Assembly (NCBI GenBank): GCA_964016875.1
Contig: OZ024735.1
Coordinates: 11,145,338-11,209,337, forward strand
Source of the DNA: Fallopia convolvulus
Lineage: Eukaryota; Streptophyta; Magnoliopsida; Caryophyllales; Polygonaceae
Direction of reading: 5' to 3'
DNA length: 64,000 nt
Under the pieces are notes generated by a model. It saw only the letters and a list, made by a program, of their open reading frames with translations, did no database searches and was not told the DNA's origin. The position numbers and the translations under genes are program-made. Positions 32,910 through 44,276 of this stretch are shown here, piece after piece; position 1 is the first letter of the stretch, and each line of letters begins with the position of its first letter.

Positions 32910-34301
32910 TGATGAGGTATTTTCGGTGGTCGTTTATACCTATCAAAGAAACCTTAGCTTAACCAACTCAGTAGAGCGGCAAGTAAGGGTCGAACCCACA
33001 AAGACTCGTGTAAATGTGTTATTGCTTAAGTGCCAAGTAACTAATATGGGGGTTTTGTAATTGTGAATTCTAAACTACTATGCAAAACAGAAGTATAATA
33101 CGAATGCGAATGCAGAAGATGGTTTATATCAATTAGAGACAAACGTGTTCAACTAGTTAGATCCATCATGATATTGATTCGTTGATCATGGATTCTCTTG
33201 ATTCTCTTCTCACTTGAAAAATCTATTGTGGATAATGACCCTACTAAGGATTAAGATCCAAACTTCATATATAGTTGATAGAACTACCAGTCTAACAACC
33301 CTAATTAAATAATAACCTAGAAAACCTTCTAGATTCAATTAAATAACAGCATGACGATTCAAGTTATCAATAGAAACAAACAACTTAGAGCAATCAGACA
33401 TCTAAGTGACTTGTGAATTTATTCCCTTCTTTAACCAACTTGTCCAACCGGTACTAAATTGATTAAAGTATACTCTTGATCTAATTAACTCCAACTGGTA
33501 ATTACTCAGATTCAGTTTTAACTAGAAATTCAATTAGGTAGCTAATCTAATAAAAACCCTAGTTTAGATTCAATTAAGCACATGGAATCATTTCTATTCA
33601 AGTTTGTTGAGAATCAATCAAACCTCATAACTACATATAAATCATGACTTCAATAACTAGCCAAACACAAGAGAAATTAGCAATGCATAATTGAATTAAA
33701 ATCAAACTTACAAAGGTTCAAAGGTTCTTCCTTGAGAGAAAACCCTAGCCTCCAAAAGTTGATCAAAAGTTATGAAAATTAAACTAACATAAAGTATTTA
33801 TATGTCTCTCAAAATAACCCTCATAAGATATATTAAACCATCCACTCGGATTTTATCTAGCCCAAATAACCCAAATATCAAAGCCCAAAACCAAGACTCG
33901 GCCCAAATTCTCGTCCGCTGAAAACTCCAGATTGTGCGGCTTCACCAAATTGCGCGACCGCGCAATATTCCCTCCCCGCGCAATTGGACTTCAGAAAGGA
34001 TTGCTCGGGGTCATTACTTGGGATCAATCCCGAGCTTTGGCTTTAGCTTGGCTCGGCTTTGTTCTTGGTTTAGCTCTTCTCCATCCATCATCCTAGCATT
34101 CCTTAGCTCATCCACCACCGCCATGTTCCGATCTATACTCGCCCCGCTGTTGCTCCTTAACCTAAAAACCTGTAAAACCGAGCAAACCAGCGCATAATAC
34201 CCGACAACACAAAAACCTAAAAACTACATAAAAAGCAACCTAAATCTAACTAAAACATATATAAAACATGCATCTAAACTACTCCTATATGCAAGCTATC
34301 A
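32910..34301 (-). repeat. 5' LTR of Athila-like element C
   Basis: About 1.39 kb. On the minus strand it starts TGATAGCTTGC and ends CTCATCA. The start is placed at the last CA before the junction zone and resembles the TGATATTC start of the other Athila-like LTR. No partner LTR is in the window. Confidence 0.7.
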
Positions 34302-34395
34302 AGAGGGCTGCATTAAACTAGATACTCAGTGCGTCCTCTTACCTAGGCTCACCGTTTATGTTTACGTACAGCAATTCAGTATACTGCATTAAACT
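34302..34395. other. junction sequence with 12-bp direct repeat
   Basis: CTGCATTAAACT occurs at 34308-34319 and 34384-34395, enclosing 64 bases of unplaced DNA between the C LTR and the Tekay-like LTR. It looks like filler at a broken end. Confidence 0.6.
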
Positions 34396-35343
34396 CCCAT
34401 TTTTACACAGGGATATTACTGTCAGTGACCTCGAGATTAAACTCTCGAAGCCACCCAAGGCTTATAGTAACTATAGAACTTAACCATAAACTTTAAATAA
34501 TGCGGAAGCAAAACATTACATAAATCGATAGAATTGTTTACAACCATACTGTAACAAATATTAAGAATGGTCCTCCCAAGCCGAGGATCCATTTACATCA
34601 GAATTATTTAATATGCGGAAGCGAAACGAAAACTATGCGGAAGCCAAATAAACTGTAAAGACGGCACGACGAACTTGTCCAACTCCAAGAGATACCTCTT
34701 CAATCCTTGATTACGACTCCTCCTCCTGATGTGCCGCAACGGAAATACGGTTGACACCAGCCGACCATGCAAGGAAAATAAACGGACGGGTTAGTCTTGT
34801 TACAGACTACGCAAGTGGGTTTTCTAAGGTGGTTCCTATTTAGGAAGATGTTGTAGTTACTGGAATCGGAATCCGAATTAAAGCCAGCCGAAACTTAATA
34901 GCTACCTTCTTCCAGGAAAACGTTATGAACTTTTAGAAAAGGAAAGATGAGACCGTCACCTTTTAGTGACGCCTCAGATTTTAATGCAAATATGTTGGGA
35001 ATGTGGTTACACACAGATCGTTATAGTCGGTTCGTTAAACCCTCGTTGACACCGCGCACCTCAACCAATCTCACCGCATACGTGTTGTGCGAATTCTGAT
35101 TGGAACCAGATGACAACGGAATCCGAGAGCGAGGACGGTTTCCCATTTTGTACCGACCATCCTATCCATATTAATTTGTGTACGAATACACTTATCTGAG
35201 TTACTTTTACAAGTTTAATAATAGTTCCACTTGGATTATTAGGTACTTTTATTACGAGAGACAAAGTTTCGGATACTACTTTACGATATACGGGCACCTA
35301 GGTCCCATGGCACTTTAAAAAGTGCGAACGTCCCTCAGCGGTT
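34396..35343 (-). repeat. 3' LTR of the Tekay-like element, part 1
   Basis: Matches about 50691-51628 of the 5' LTR with a few percent substitutions. The terminal TGTAACACCC of the LTR is missing or diverged. Interrupted at 35344 by the CACTA-like element. Confidence 0.88.
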
Positions 35344-36718
35344 CATTGTTGGAAAACGCGTTTGTAGCTAGGAAAATAGACACGACTTCCGCCACAAAAA
35401 TAACCACGAAATCACGTTAGACACGACATCCCCAACGGATTGCCCTACGAAAGGTGCCCTGGGGCTAAAACACGCGAGGCTAAATATCACTCTGAAAAAG
35501 AAACACAGAATTCTAGTTTTATGGTTGTTTAACTGTAAATAATAGCCACGAATTAGTTCATTGCTAAATGTGTGGCTATTGGCCACGAAAGTCACGTTCA
35601 ACCATATTAGCCAGAATTGAATTTCGTGGTTGGTTTTGAGTGCATCACCATCAAATTTTAGCCACGAATGTATTTTGTATCTAAAGTCGAGTCGAATTTC
35701 AACTCATAATCGCACCTATTTCGTGGCCATTAGCCTTGAAATTTGCCATGAATATATTTTGTATCTAAATTCGAGTCAAATTTAAACTCATTATCGCCTC
35801 TAATTAGTGGCCATTTAGCCTTGAAATTTGCATTGAATTTATTTTGTGTCTAATTTTGTGGTTAAATAATTACGCATTTAAACTCATTATCGCCTCTAAT
35901 TCGTGGCCATTTACCATAATATTTCATATTTGCATCATCATATCAATGAAATTTTATAGTCTATAATACTTGTTTCAACATCCGCAATAAACCACATTCT
36001 ATCCACATAATACAAACCAAAAACAAACCAAAAAAATACTAACAAGTGAAGCAAAAGCCAAAACTTACTACATGTTAATGCTAGCCAACCAATATAATTT
36101 CCAATGGCAACAAATGGAGCAATGCCTAAACTTAAATCTTAATTCAACAAATCTATGCCTTCAAAATTGAGCTAACAATATCAAGAGCACCCTTTGCATT
36201 TCCTAGAACCTGGAAGAGTAAGCAAACATATAAATTAGCCTTATATTCTTCAAATCAGACAACAACAAAATCTGATATAAAGAATGCAAACTCATGAGAA
36301 GCTAATATAACATCAATTTCAAAAATTCAGATCATATAACATCAATTCCAAAAATTCAGATCATATAACATCAATTCTCAAATGTACACTGTAACATCTT
36401 AAAAGAATCTACCCATACAACAGAAGCAGCAGCCCAAGGAACCAAAAAAAACAAGAAAACCAAGTAGGAGATAGGAAAGAACTATGGAATGAGTTTGAAT
36501 GACACAAGTAGGAGAAAGCTAACATTCAACCTCCCATTGAAGGTGATGCTTACTCTCAAGTCAAAGATATTGCTTTCATAAGTTATGATCAACAGAAAGC
36601 TAACATTTTTGTTACTAAGAAGAGGATGCTAACTTTACTGATATTGTTTTCATAAGTACATTAACTTACCAACAACAGTGGAAGTTTCACCCATGCCAAT
36701 AGAATCCCTGAAAAACTA
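35344..36718. other. left subterminal and AT-rich arm of the CACTA
   Basis: 35344-35930 holds repeated GTGGCCATT and CCACGAA motifs in both orientations, typical transposase-binding subterminal repeats. 35930-36700 is AT-rich with a threefold repeated ATATAACATCAATTC segment (36306-36380). No gene is seen. Confidence 0.6.
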
Positions 36719-36845
36719 CATTCGGATCAATGCAAGATCAGTTGGATTTCCTACACATGCTCCAATGGCGCCTGCAGTTAACCCACAAAGTGCTTTTTCA
36801 TAGAGAGGCAAGGGCTTCCCATCATTAGCAACAATTGCCTTGTTT
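36719..36845 (-). pseudogene. DTC: captured exon of a mitochondrial dicarboxylate/tricarboxylate carrier
   Basis: Minus strand encodes KAIVANDGKPLPLYEKALCG, then LTAGAIGACVGNPTDLALIRM and a stop. This is the characteristic stretch of the plant inner-membrane DTC carrier between transmembrane helices. Family members have GSPADLALIRM where this copy has GNPTDLALIRM. Only about 42 residues are present, ending in TAG where the gene would continue. It is a capture relic inside the transposon, not a working gene. Confidence 0.82.
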
Positions 36846-37473
36846 GTCTAGATCCTAAAGGCATATCAATCACATAATCAGAAGTTAGTAGTGAATACAA
36901 GACTAGGGATGGGTCCATACTCAAATCAATATCATTCAATTCTTAACTAATCTGAAAATTAACAATTTCTATACAAACACAAATCACTCATCAATGTATA
37001 GCACACATCAACATTTATTCAGAGATTTGAAACATTAATAAACCACATCACCAAAAATGTTAATCAACAGCATAACCAGATCAAATGATACAGATGCAGA
37101 TATAACCTTAACACAAAGGATTTCTCCAAAGTCCTAAAAAAATCATTATGGAGAGGTTCTTTACAACATTAGAAGAAGAAATATGTGAATTAAGAACTTA
37201 TCATCTTGAAGGGAATGGTATATAAGAAATTAAAGCTGCATAAAATAGATGAGATAGTCTCAAAGCATATTGAACTAGTTGGTTTATATAGACCTTCACA
37301 TTTTAGCTCCTCTAGAGATCTGAATATCACCATATGTTACTGTCTGGTTGACTTTCAGGACTTCTCTGGTGGCTAGAACTGCAATCCAATTAACATCACC
37401 GAATTACTTAACAAGTTTGCCTAAATCTGATTGCTAATCAATTAATTTATTTTACTTTATGCAATCAATCATC

Positions 37474-37600
37474 AAGAGACATACCACAAGTCTGATAAAA
37501 CAGCTGGGCTGCTTGTTTTCTGCTCAACCCATCAGTCAGCTGGTCGAGTGACTCTGACTGTGGTGCCCCTGGTCCCGCAAAATATGCCTTCAGATGCCTG
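37474..37600 (-). pseudogene. captured exon of a RAD21/REC8-type cohesin subunit (C-terminal domain)
   Basis: Minus strand, after a TTATTTCAG acceptor, encodes HLKAYFAGPGAPQSESLDQL, then GLSRKQAAQLFYQTC and a GTATGT donor. This resembles the winged-helix C-terminal domain of alpha-kleisins, which binds the SMC1 ATPase head. Intact splice signals show that genomic DNA, not cDNA, was captured. Which paralogue is the source is not decidable here. Confidence 0.68.
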
Positions 37601-37689
37601 AAATAACAAAGGTTACCATTTGACATCAAATGTAAGAATTTGAGGCTTTCATCTAGTTTCAATGATATTTTCAGTAAAGGAATTACGTT

Positions 37690-38010
37690 CTGATGGTTGT
37701 GGTGGTATTTTCCATTTCCTCATCAACAACAGGACGTTGTGTTTGCGTTTGTGTACGTCTAGTCTCCTCCAACAGCGGTGTCATGTTTGTGTATGCTGAT
37801 TGTCAAGAGGAGAGTAATAGTAACCAGTGGTGGGCAATATTGCGGTATAAAATGAACTTGAAAAATACCAATGCAAAACTTACCATTTTCTGGTGTTAAG
37901 CCCTTTGCTAACTTGAAAGTTGGCTCCGGCAGCTCTTCATTGGTGAAGAAATTTGGTTCATGCTCCATATCTGCATTGATTGGGTTCTCAACCACTGTCT
38001 TGAGACCACT
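37690..38010 (-). pseudogene. further captured exons, probably of the same cohesin gene
   Basis: Minus strand 38000-37885 encodes MEHEPNFFTNEELPEPTFKL and AKGLTPEN, followed by a GTAAGT donor. 37790-37690 encodes LLEETRRTQTQTQRPVVDEE. Order and strand agree with an upstream part of the alpha-kleisin gene, but the acidic linker of kleisins is poorly conserved. 37861-38155 and a 17-base piece at 37722 were later copied to 41778-42090. Confidence 0.5.
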
Positions 38011-38799
38011 GTTGTTGTCTTGAGACCATTGTTGTTGTTATGGACATAGAAAAGCACCAAAGATGCAGGAGTATCAGACGAAGGAGGAGCATCTTTAAGC
38101 TCAGTGAGAAGCACAGAGAAAGAGTCGAACCAGAGAAATGAAGAGGCTAGGGGTGCGGGAGTGCGAGAGTGGAAGATGAAAGAAAACCCTAGCTAGGTGT
38201 GCGGATAGAGAAGCACCAGAGAGGACAAGCTCATATTGATCTACCCGTCGCAGACTTTGGAGACGAATTTGGAGACTCTGACGAGGTGGAGAAGACAAGC
38301 GGGCGGTGAAGAAACTAGGGTTTGAGAGGCGGACAAGCTCAAACATGATTCTCTCTCGGGTTCCTTCCTAGACCTGTTTATCAGTTGACTGAACTTAGAG
38401 CGCCGCAGTCATAGAATAGAAACTAGGGTTTTGGATTTTGGGCTCATTTTTATTCAACCCAAAATTTTATTCTCCCTCCTAAAATAATTTTCCCTCCAAT
38501 GAAGCCCGCCATTATTTTTGTCCAAATTTTGAAACGAAATTTTTGTAAAGTTGATATAATACACCTTTCTACATATAAATAAGTTAACATATTCTAAGAA
38601 AAAATAATATAAAAAATGCTTAAAAATATTTCACATATACATAACGTTATTATAACTTTATAAGTACTAACAATTATAACAAGTTTATATATTTGAATTA
38701 AAGATGTTAAATAGTGAAAATTATGATTATAAAAAAATCATGTATTTTAAAACAGATCACGATAAACTCAAAAATAGAAAATATTGTATACCTTTTTTT
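38011..38799. other. CACTA interior, unassigned
   Basis: 38011-38400 is a mixed-composition stretch adjoining the captured exons and may be the 5' end of the captured gene or its flank. The open frame at 38101-38346 has no recognisable domain. 38450-38790 is AT-rich with nothing recognised. Confidence 0.4.
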
Positions 38800-38930
38800 G
38801 GGGGGGCGCTGCCCCCAACTCCGCCAGGGGCGCATTGCCCCCTGGACCCCCAACTCGCTGACCGGTCAGTGAGACCACCGTCGTGGGGCGTTGCCCCCCG
38901 AACCCCTGGCGTGTACTTGTTAACATCAAG
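38800..38930. repeat. GC-rich block with short inverted G/C runs
   Basis: GGGGGGGCGCTGCCCCC, then GGGGCGCATTGCCCCC and GGGGCGTTGCCCCCC: three imperfect G-run/C-run foldbacks inside otherwise AT-rich DNA. Such blocks are common in plant repeats. Origin unknown. Confidence 0.6.
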
Positions 38931-38989
38931 CATATAAAGATCATCATAGAGGTTTAGGTATTGTTAATCTTAAACTTTAACCATAACAT

Positions 38990-40490
38990 GTGAACTAATT
39001 AGGTTTCTTATTAGAATGAACAATTCTAAAGAAATAAACGACTTCTTATTAGAATGAACGACTCTAAAGGAATATAATGGTTTCTTATAAGAATGAACGA
39101 CTCTAAATAAATATAAAGTTTTCTTATAAGAATGAACGTCTCTAAAGAAATGTAACGTTTCTTATAAGAATGAACGACTATAAAGGAATATAATGATTTC
39201 TTATAAGAATGAACGATTCTAAAGGAATATAACGATTTCTTATAAGAATGAACTGTTCTAAAGGAATATAACGATTTCTTATAAGAATAAACTATTCTAA
39301 GTGAATATAATGTTTTCTTATAAGAATGAACGATTCTAAGTGAATATAATATTTTTTACGTTTTCTTATAAGAATGAACGAATCTAATAAGAATGAACGA
39401 TTCTAAATGAATATAATGTTTTCTTATAAGAATGAACGATTCTAAATGAATATAACAATTTTTTATAACAATGAATGATTCTAAGTGAATATTATGTTTT
39501 CTTATGAGAATGAACGATTCTAAAGAAATATAACGATTTCTTATAAGAATGAATGATTATAAAGGAATATAATGATTTCTTATAAGAACGAATGATTCTA
39601 AGTGAATATAACATTTTCTATATTTTCTTATAAGAATGAACGATTCTAAATGAATATAACAATTTCTTATAAGAATGAGCGATTCTAAGTGAATATTATG
39701 TTTTCTTATAAGAATGAACGATTCTAAAGAAATATAACGATTTCTTATAAGAATGAATGATTATAAAGGAATATAATGCTTTCTTATAAAAATGATCGAC
39801 CCTAAACCCTAGACCCTAAACCCTAAGAAATATAACGCTTTCTGATATGAATGATCGATTCTAAATGAAAGTAATGCTTTTTATAAGAATGATCGATTAT
39901 AAAGGAATATAATGATTTCTTATAAAAATGATCGACCCTAAACCCTAAACCATAAACCTTAACCATAAACCCTAACCCTAAACCCTAAACCCTAAGAAAT
40001 ATAACGCTTTCTTATATGAATGATCGATTCTAAATGAAAGTAACGCTTTCTTATAAGAATGATCGATTCTAAAGAAATATAACATTTTCTTATAAAAATG
40101 AATGATTTTAAAGGAATATAACGATTTCTTATAAGAATGAACGATTCTAAAGGACTATAACGATTTCTTACAAGAATGAACGGTTTTAAAGGAATATAAT
40201 GATTTGTTATAAGAATAAACGATTCTGAAGGAATATAACAATATCTCATAAGAATGAACGATTCAAATGAATATAGCGATTTCTCATAAGAATGAACGAA
40301 TCTAAATGAATATAACGATTTCTCATAAGAATGAACGATTCTAAATGAATATAGCGATTTCTCAATAAATGAACGATTCTAAATGAATATAACGATTTCT
40401 CATAAGAATGAACGATTCTAAATAAATGTAACGATTTCTCATAAGAATGAACGATTCTAAATGAATATAACGATTTCTCATAAGAATTAA
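38990..40490. repeat. minisatellite of about 39-bp units, ~38 copies
   Basis: Tandem array whose unit contains the 12-bp palindrome TTCTTATAAGAA, then TGAACGATTCTAAA and GGAATATAACG. Units vary by point changes and small indels. CCCTAAA-type telomere-like runs interrupt it at about 39797-39830 and 39930-39993. Frames through it encode only repetitive peptides. Confidence 0.9.
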
Positions 40491-41642
40491 AAATTATTAA
40501 TTTCCTAGGAAGTCATTTATAATTTATTAAAAATTATTAATTTCCTAGGTGAGCATGATTGATATTTTATTTTAATAAATATTTTTTTATAAAGGCCTAT
40601 GGGTAATATTTATTAAAATTTTAAAATAATTGTTATTTATAGTGGAAATAATTTTACAAATAATAAAAATTAATTAGGAATGGGCTTGTGAGGTAATAGA
40701 AAATCTGATGGACTTGGGAGTCAAAAGAAATGGGCCCGTTTTTGGATCACCGTACTCAGCCCATATGGAGGAGCAGCCCAATCCAAACGTACTCTTCTCC
40801 TCTTCCTTCGTTGAAATCTTGTGGTTATTTCTGAAGATTTACCACGAAATGAAGAACTCATGGCTAATCTCGTGACTGTTTCTGCAAATTTTTCCAAACA
40901 AACAAAGTTAGACACAAAATGAAGAACTCGTGACTAGTCTCGTGGTTATTTCTGCAGATTTCTCATGAAATGAAGAACTCGTGGCTAATCTCTTGGCTGT
41001 TTCTGCAAATTTTTCCAAACAAACAAAGTTAGACACAAAACGAAGAACTCGTGACTAGTCTCGTGGTTATTTCTGCAGATTTCTCATGAAATAAAGAACT
41101 CGTGGCTAATCTCGTGACTGTTATCGCATATGTTTCCAAACAAACTATGTTAGACACGAAAATAAGAACTCGTGGCTAGTTTTGTGGTTATTTCTAAAAA
41201 TTCTAAAAAAATAAAGGACCATTTATGAGTCAATGATTCAAATTACCCACACAAATATCCACAAACCTAGCCACGACTAGTATGTGGGTACTTAGCTCCA
41301 GACTTTGTCCTGAATATACTCACGAATCTTTTTTCGTGGCTAATTAGTTACTACTCTAGAAATGAATCTAGCTGCGCAAGAAATTCGCGTCCATTGGGCC
41401 TTAACGTTAGCCACGAGCTTGTTTTCATGACAATATGGCCAAAAATCTACAACCAAATCTAGCCGCGCTCAATTTTCGGGGCTATTCGGCCCCAAAACTA
41501 GCCACAACTCTATATATCATATCGCCATTTTACCGCAAACTGAAATATTTGTGGTTAAACTTATGGCCGTTGCCACCCAAATTACCCTCGCCAAAATTCG
41601 TGGCTAAATATTTTCTGGTTACAGACGCGTTTTCCAGCAGTG
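40491..41642. repeat. right subterminal arm of the CACTA with ~120-bp repeats
   Basis: 40491-40720 is AT-rich with a repeated TTAATTTCCTAGG motif. 40830-41200 contains three to four imperfect tandem copies of a unit with CTCGTGGCTA, GTTATTTCTGCAGATTT and CAAACAAACAAAGTTAGAC. 41200-41642 continues with CCACGA/TCGTGG motifs up to the terminal repeat. Confidence 0.7.
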
Positions 41643-41777
41643 ATTGAGGGATATGGGTCATGACCTTAGCTAGGGTTTTAATCAAAACGACCTAGCGAGA
41701 ATTAATTATTATATAAAATTAATTATTATATAAAATAATTCCTTAGACTTTACGTTCCGCTCCTTACAATGGAGCTT
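41643..41777 (-). repeat. 3' LTR of the Tekay-like element, part 2
   Basis: Matches about 51629-51766 of the 5' LTR, ending at ACAATGGAGCTTA. Confidence 0.85.
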
Positions 41778-42090
41778 ATCAACAACAGGACGTTAAAAAA
41801 TACCAATGCAAAACTTACCATTTTCTGGTGTTAAGCCCTTTGCTAACTTGAAAGTTGGCTCCGACAGCTCTTCATTGGTGAAGAAATTTGGTTCATGCTC
41901 CATATCTGCATTGATTGGGTTCTCAACCACTGTCTTGAGACCACTATTGTTGTCTTGAGACCATTGTTGTTGTTATGGACATAGAAAAGCACCAAAGATG
42001 CAGGAGTATCAGACGAAGGAGGAGCATCTTTAAGCTCAGTGAGAAGCACAGAGAAAGAGTCGAACCAGAGAAATGAAGAGGCTAGGGGTG
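41778..42090. repeat. filler segment copied from the CACTA interior
   Basis: 17 bases equal 37722-37738, followed by a near-identical copy (about two differences) of 37861-38155. It replaces about 610 bp of LTR (51767-52375 in the intact copy). It is bordered by a 16-bp inverted repeat ACAATGGAGCTTATCA (41766-41781 and 42089-42104), of which the left part is LTR sequence. Confidence 0.88.
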
Positions 42091-42104
42091 ATAAGCTCCA
42101 TTGT

Positions 42105-43325
42105 TAATTAATTATTATTATCATTATTTGTGTTTTCAATCCAACTAAACCTATTTTTTTTTTAAACTAGCAATAGGATCTTATGTATATATAGATATAT
42201 ATCTTTCTCTTTACACTAACAGATCCGACTATCACAATTCCCAAGTGTACAATTCATATACATTTATATCTTTAACCAAAACGATTCTGTTTTTTTTTTA
42301 ACAAAACCTAAGAACCTATTTTGTTATTTTTAAAGAACTAAAAACAGCATATATATGTATTATAATCCACGGAAGTTTTATTATTATTAGTACTTATTTA
42401 TTTTCAGTTAACTACAGACTCTATATTCCAAACCCAAGACCAGACTATGTTAATTTTTATTTTATTTTTTTATATATAATACTAACTAGCAGAACCGAAA
42501 TTCTCTTTAAAAGAAATTAACATAATTCATTTAAAAAAAAAAAACACATCTACCCTAATCGTAATTACAGAACAACGAGCAATAATATATAGCCGCTTTA
42601 TCCTTCTCAGGACAGAACGACAGTACACCAGTATCCATGACCGCACGCACAAATGGAAGACAAAGAAACCAGATGGCGGCGTAGACGGAGTCGGCGGCGG
42701 ACTAAGGCGAGCCCCAGCGCCACCAGCCGCACACCGTGCCGCACCACCCATGGCAGTACCTGAATCGTGAAACCAACCGGTGACTCGAATAGCACGATCC
42801 AACGCCTTCTCCGACCGAAACCGAGAAATCGTGAACAAATCCGACTCGGAAAACACTCTAAAACTCACTTGTATAGTCTGAATGTGAAAATTGGATGCGT
42901 ACTGATGTGGATTAGAACAAATCCGAGACCCCTTAAATAACCCCAAGCCATCTGTCTTGAATTCCGGTGACTGAAACGCCCAAATTAAATTCGCAATTAC
43001 ACCCTTAATCATTCCTTTGTAACGTTTAACCTTTAATCCCCTATTGAATCTGGTTGAAATGTTTGACCTACATTAATCCGATCTAATTTTGGGGATAAGA
43101 TCCATCGTCAGCCATTCTTCCTAATTCAATACCCGACGCCCAAATTAATTTTCAGCCTTAAAACCTTCTAATTGTCTATCTTAATCATTATAATAAATTG
43201 CTTGTAACGTTTGATGAGTTAATTCGCCATAATATTTGAGATAGGACTAACAACCGGATCCCACATCTGCCCCCTCCTCTCAAGGTTGAAGATGACATCC
43301 ATTTAGAAAAGATAAATTAAAAATA
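42105..43325 (-). repeat. 3' LTR of the Tekay-like element, part 3
   Basis: Matches about 52381-53589 of the 5' LTR. It includes a 161-codon open frame (42527-43012, minus) present in both LTRs, without a recognisable domain. Ends in the TTAAAAATA target copy of the MULE. Confidence 0.87.
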
Positions 43326-44267
43326 GGGTTTTTCCTTTTGGTACCCCTGAGGTTTCATCTTTTCCTTTTGGTACCCAAAAAAAATTCGTATTCCTTTTGG
43401 TGCCCTCGTATTTTTGACAAATTCCTTTTCGTAACTAAAATTTACTAAAATAGCAATTCCATCCATTTTTCCATCCAAAAAATAAAATAAATTTAAAAAA
43501 AAAAAACTAAAAACCACAGTCCTCTGAGATGGCAGAATATTCCCCCAAAGGCTCGAAGACAGTCGGTCGCCCAAACAATTCACATTTAAACAGTCGCCCA
43601 AATCCATGTCCGCCCCTGTCTCCGCCCTAACACAAGACGACGAAGCTCTCCGCCGAGAAGGTTGTCGACTCCATCAAATCCGACATGGTGCTCGGACTCA
43701 GTACTGGATCCACTGTTGCTTCCGCAGTCGCACGGATCGGCGAGCTTCTCTTCTCCGGCGCCGTCTCCAACAACGTCGGGATCCGTACCTCCAAAGTGCA
43801 CCGCCGAACAAGCCGCCTCCCTGGCTCCTTCGGCATCTCGCTCTCCAACCTCGACCAACACCTCCGCCTCGATCTCGCAATCGACGACGCCGACGAGGTC
43901 GATCCGAATCTCAATCTCGTCAAAGGTCGCGACGGCGTTCTCCTCCGGGAGAAGATGGTGGAAGCCGCCATCGTCTCATCGACAGATTTGTTGAGGAATT
44001 GGATTTTTTTGGGTAGAATCGAGGAATTGGATTTTGTTCCGTTGAAATTGTAATTTGAAGAGATTTGGAGAGATTGTGTTCAGGGAATTGGATTGTGAAA
44101 ATGGTGGATTTTTTTTTTAATTTTTTGGACGGAAAAATGGATGGAACTTTTATTTTAGTTACATGAAGGAATTTGTCAAAACTAGGAGGGCACCAAAAGG
44201 AAAACGATTTTTTTTTGGGTACCAAAAGGAAAAGACGAAAACTCAAGGATACCAAAAGGAAAATCCC
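43326..44267. mobile_element. Pack-MULE (942 bp) with captured ribose-5-phosphate isomerase fragment
   Basis: Long terminal inverted repeats of about 170 bp, starting GGGTTTTTCCTTTTGGTACC on the left and, reverse-complemented, GGGATTTTCCTTTTGGTATC on the right. A perfect 9-bp target duplication TTAAAAATA (43317-43325 and 44268-44276) is the size expected of Mutator-like elements. The 5' LTR lacks this insertion at about 53590. No transposase. The interior holds a plant gene fragment. Confidence 0.92.
43606..43980 (+). pseudogene. captured ribose-5-phosphate isomerase A fragment
   Basis: ATG at 43606 encodes MSAPVSALTQDD. A frame change near 43640 then gives KLSAEKVVDSIKSDMVLGLS, TGSTVASAVARIGEL, LDQHLRLDLAIDDADEVDPN and NLVKGRDGVLLREKMVEAA. 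These are the RpiA substrate-binding motifs: family GLGTGST reads GLSTGST here, and DGADEVDP reads DDADEVDP. The catalytic-region KGxGGALLREK is changed to KGRDGVLLREK. The enzyme interconverts ribose-5- and ribulose-5-phosphate. This N-terminal half is not functional: frameshifts, altered key residues, and the C-terminal half is missing. Confidence 0.87.
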
Positions 44268-44276
44268 TTAAAAATA

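Larger units (their letters stand above)
31973..34301 (-). mobile_element. Athila-like retrotransposon C, 5' end only
   Basis: Minus-strand LTR 32910-34301, Asp-tRNA primer site 32889-32906 and gag, then truncation at 31973. The primer type and gag type are those of the Athila group. Confidence 0.85.
35344..41642. mobile_element. CACTA-like DNA transposon (6.3 kb) with captured gene fragments
   Basis: Terminal inverted repeats: left end CATTGTTGGAAAACGCG, right end (reverse complement) CACTGCTGGAAAACGCG, continuing for several bases. Flanks are GTT (35341-35343) and ATT (41643-41645). The intact LTR copy near 51628 has GGTTGAGG there, so this is a 3-bp target duplication with one later change, as expected for CACTA. 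Both subterminal zones are rich in GCCACGAA/TTCGTGGC motifs. No transposase is visible, so it is non-autonomous. It carries host-gene fragments at 36719-36845 and 37474-38010. Confidence 0.85.

Noticed and set aside
39992..40249. 85-codon repetitive ORF on the minus strand
   Set aside because: Produced by the 39-bp repeat unit being a multiple of three. It breaks where units have indels.
38990..40490. Regularly spaced repeats resembling a CRISPR array
   Set aside because: Units are contiguous and without unique spacers, and the context is a plant transposon. It is a minisatellite.
42527..43012. 161-codon ORF conserved in both Tekay-like LTRs as a gene
   Set aside because: The LTRs are recent copies of each other, so conservation is automatic. 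There is no domain, and the Gly/Ala/Pro-rich part reflects GC content.
43606..43980. Intact ribose-5-phosphate isomerase gene
   Set aside because: A frame change, altered active-site motifs and a missing C-terminal half, all enclosed in MULE terminal repeats.
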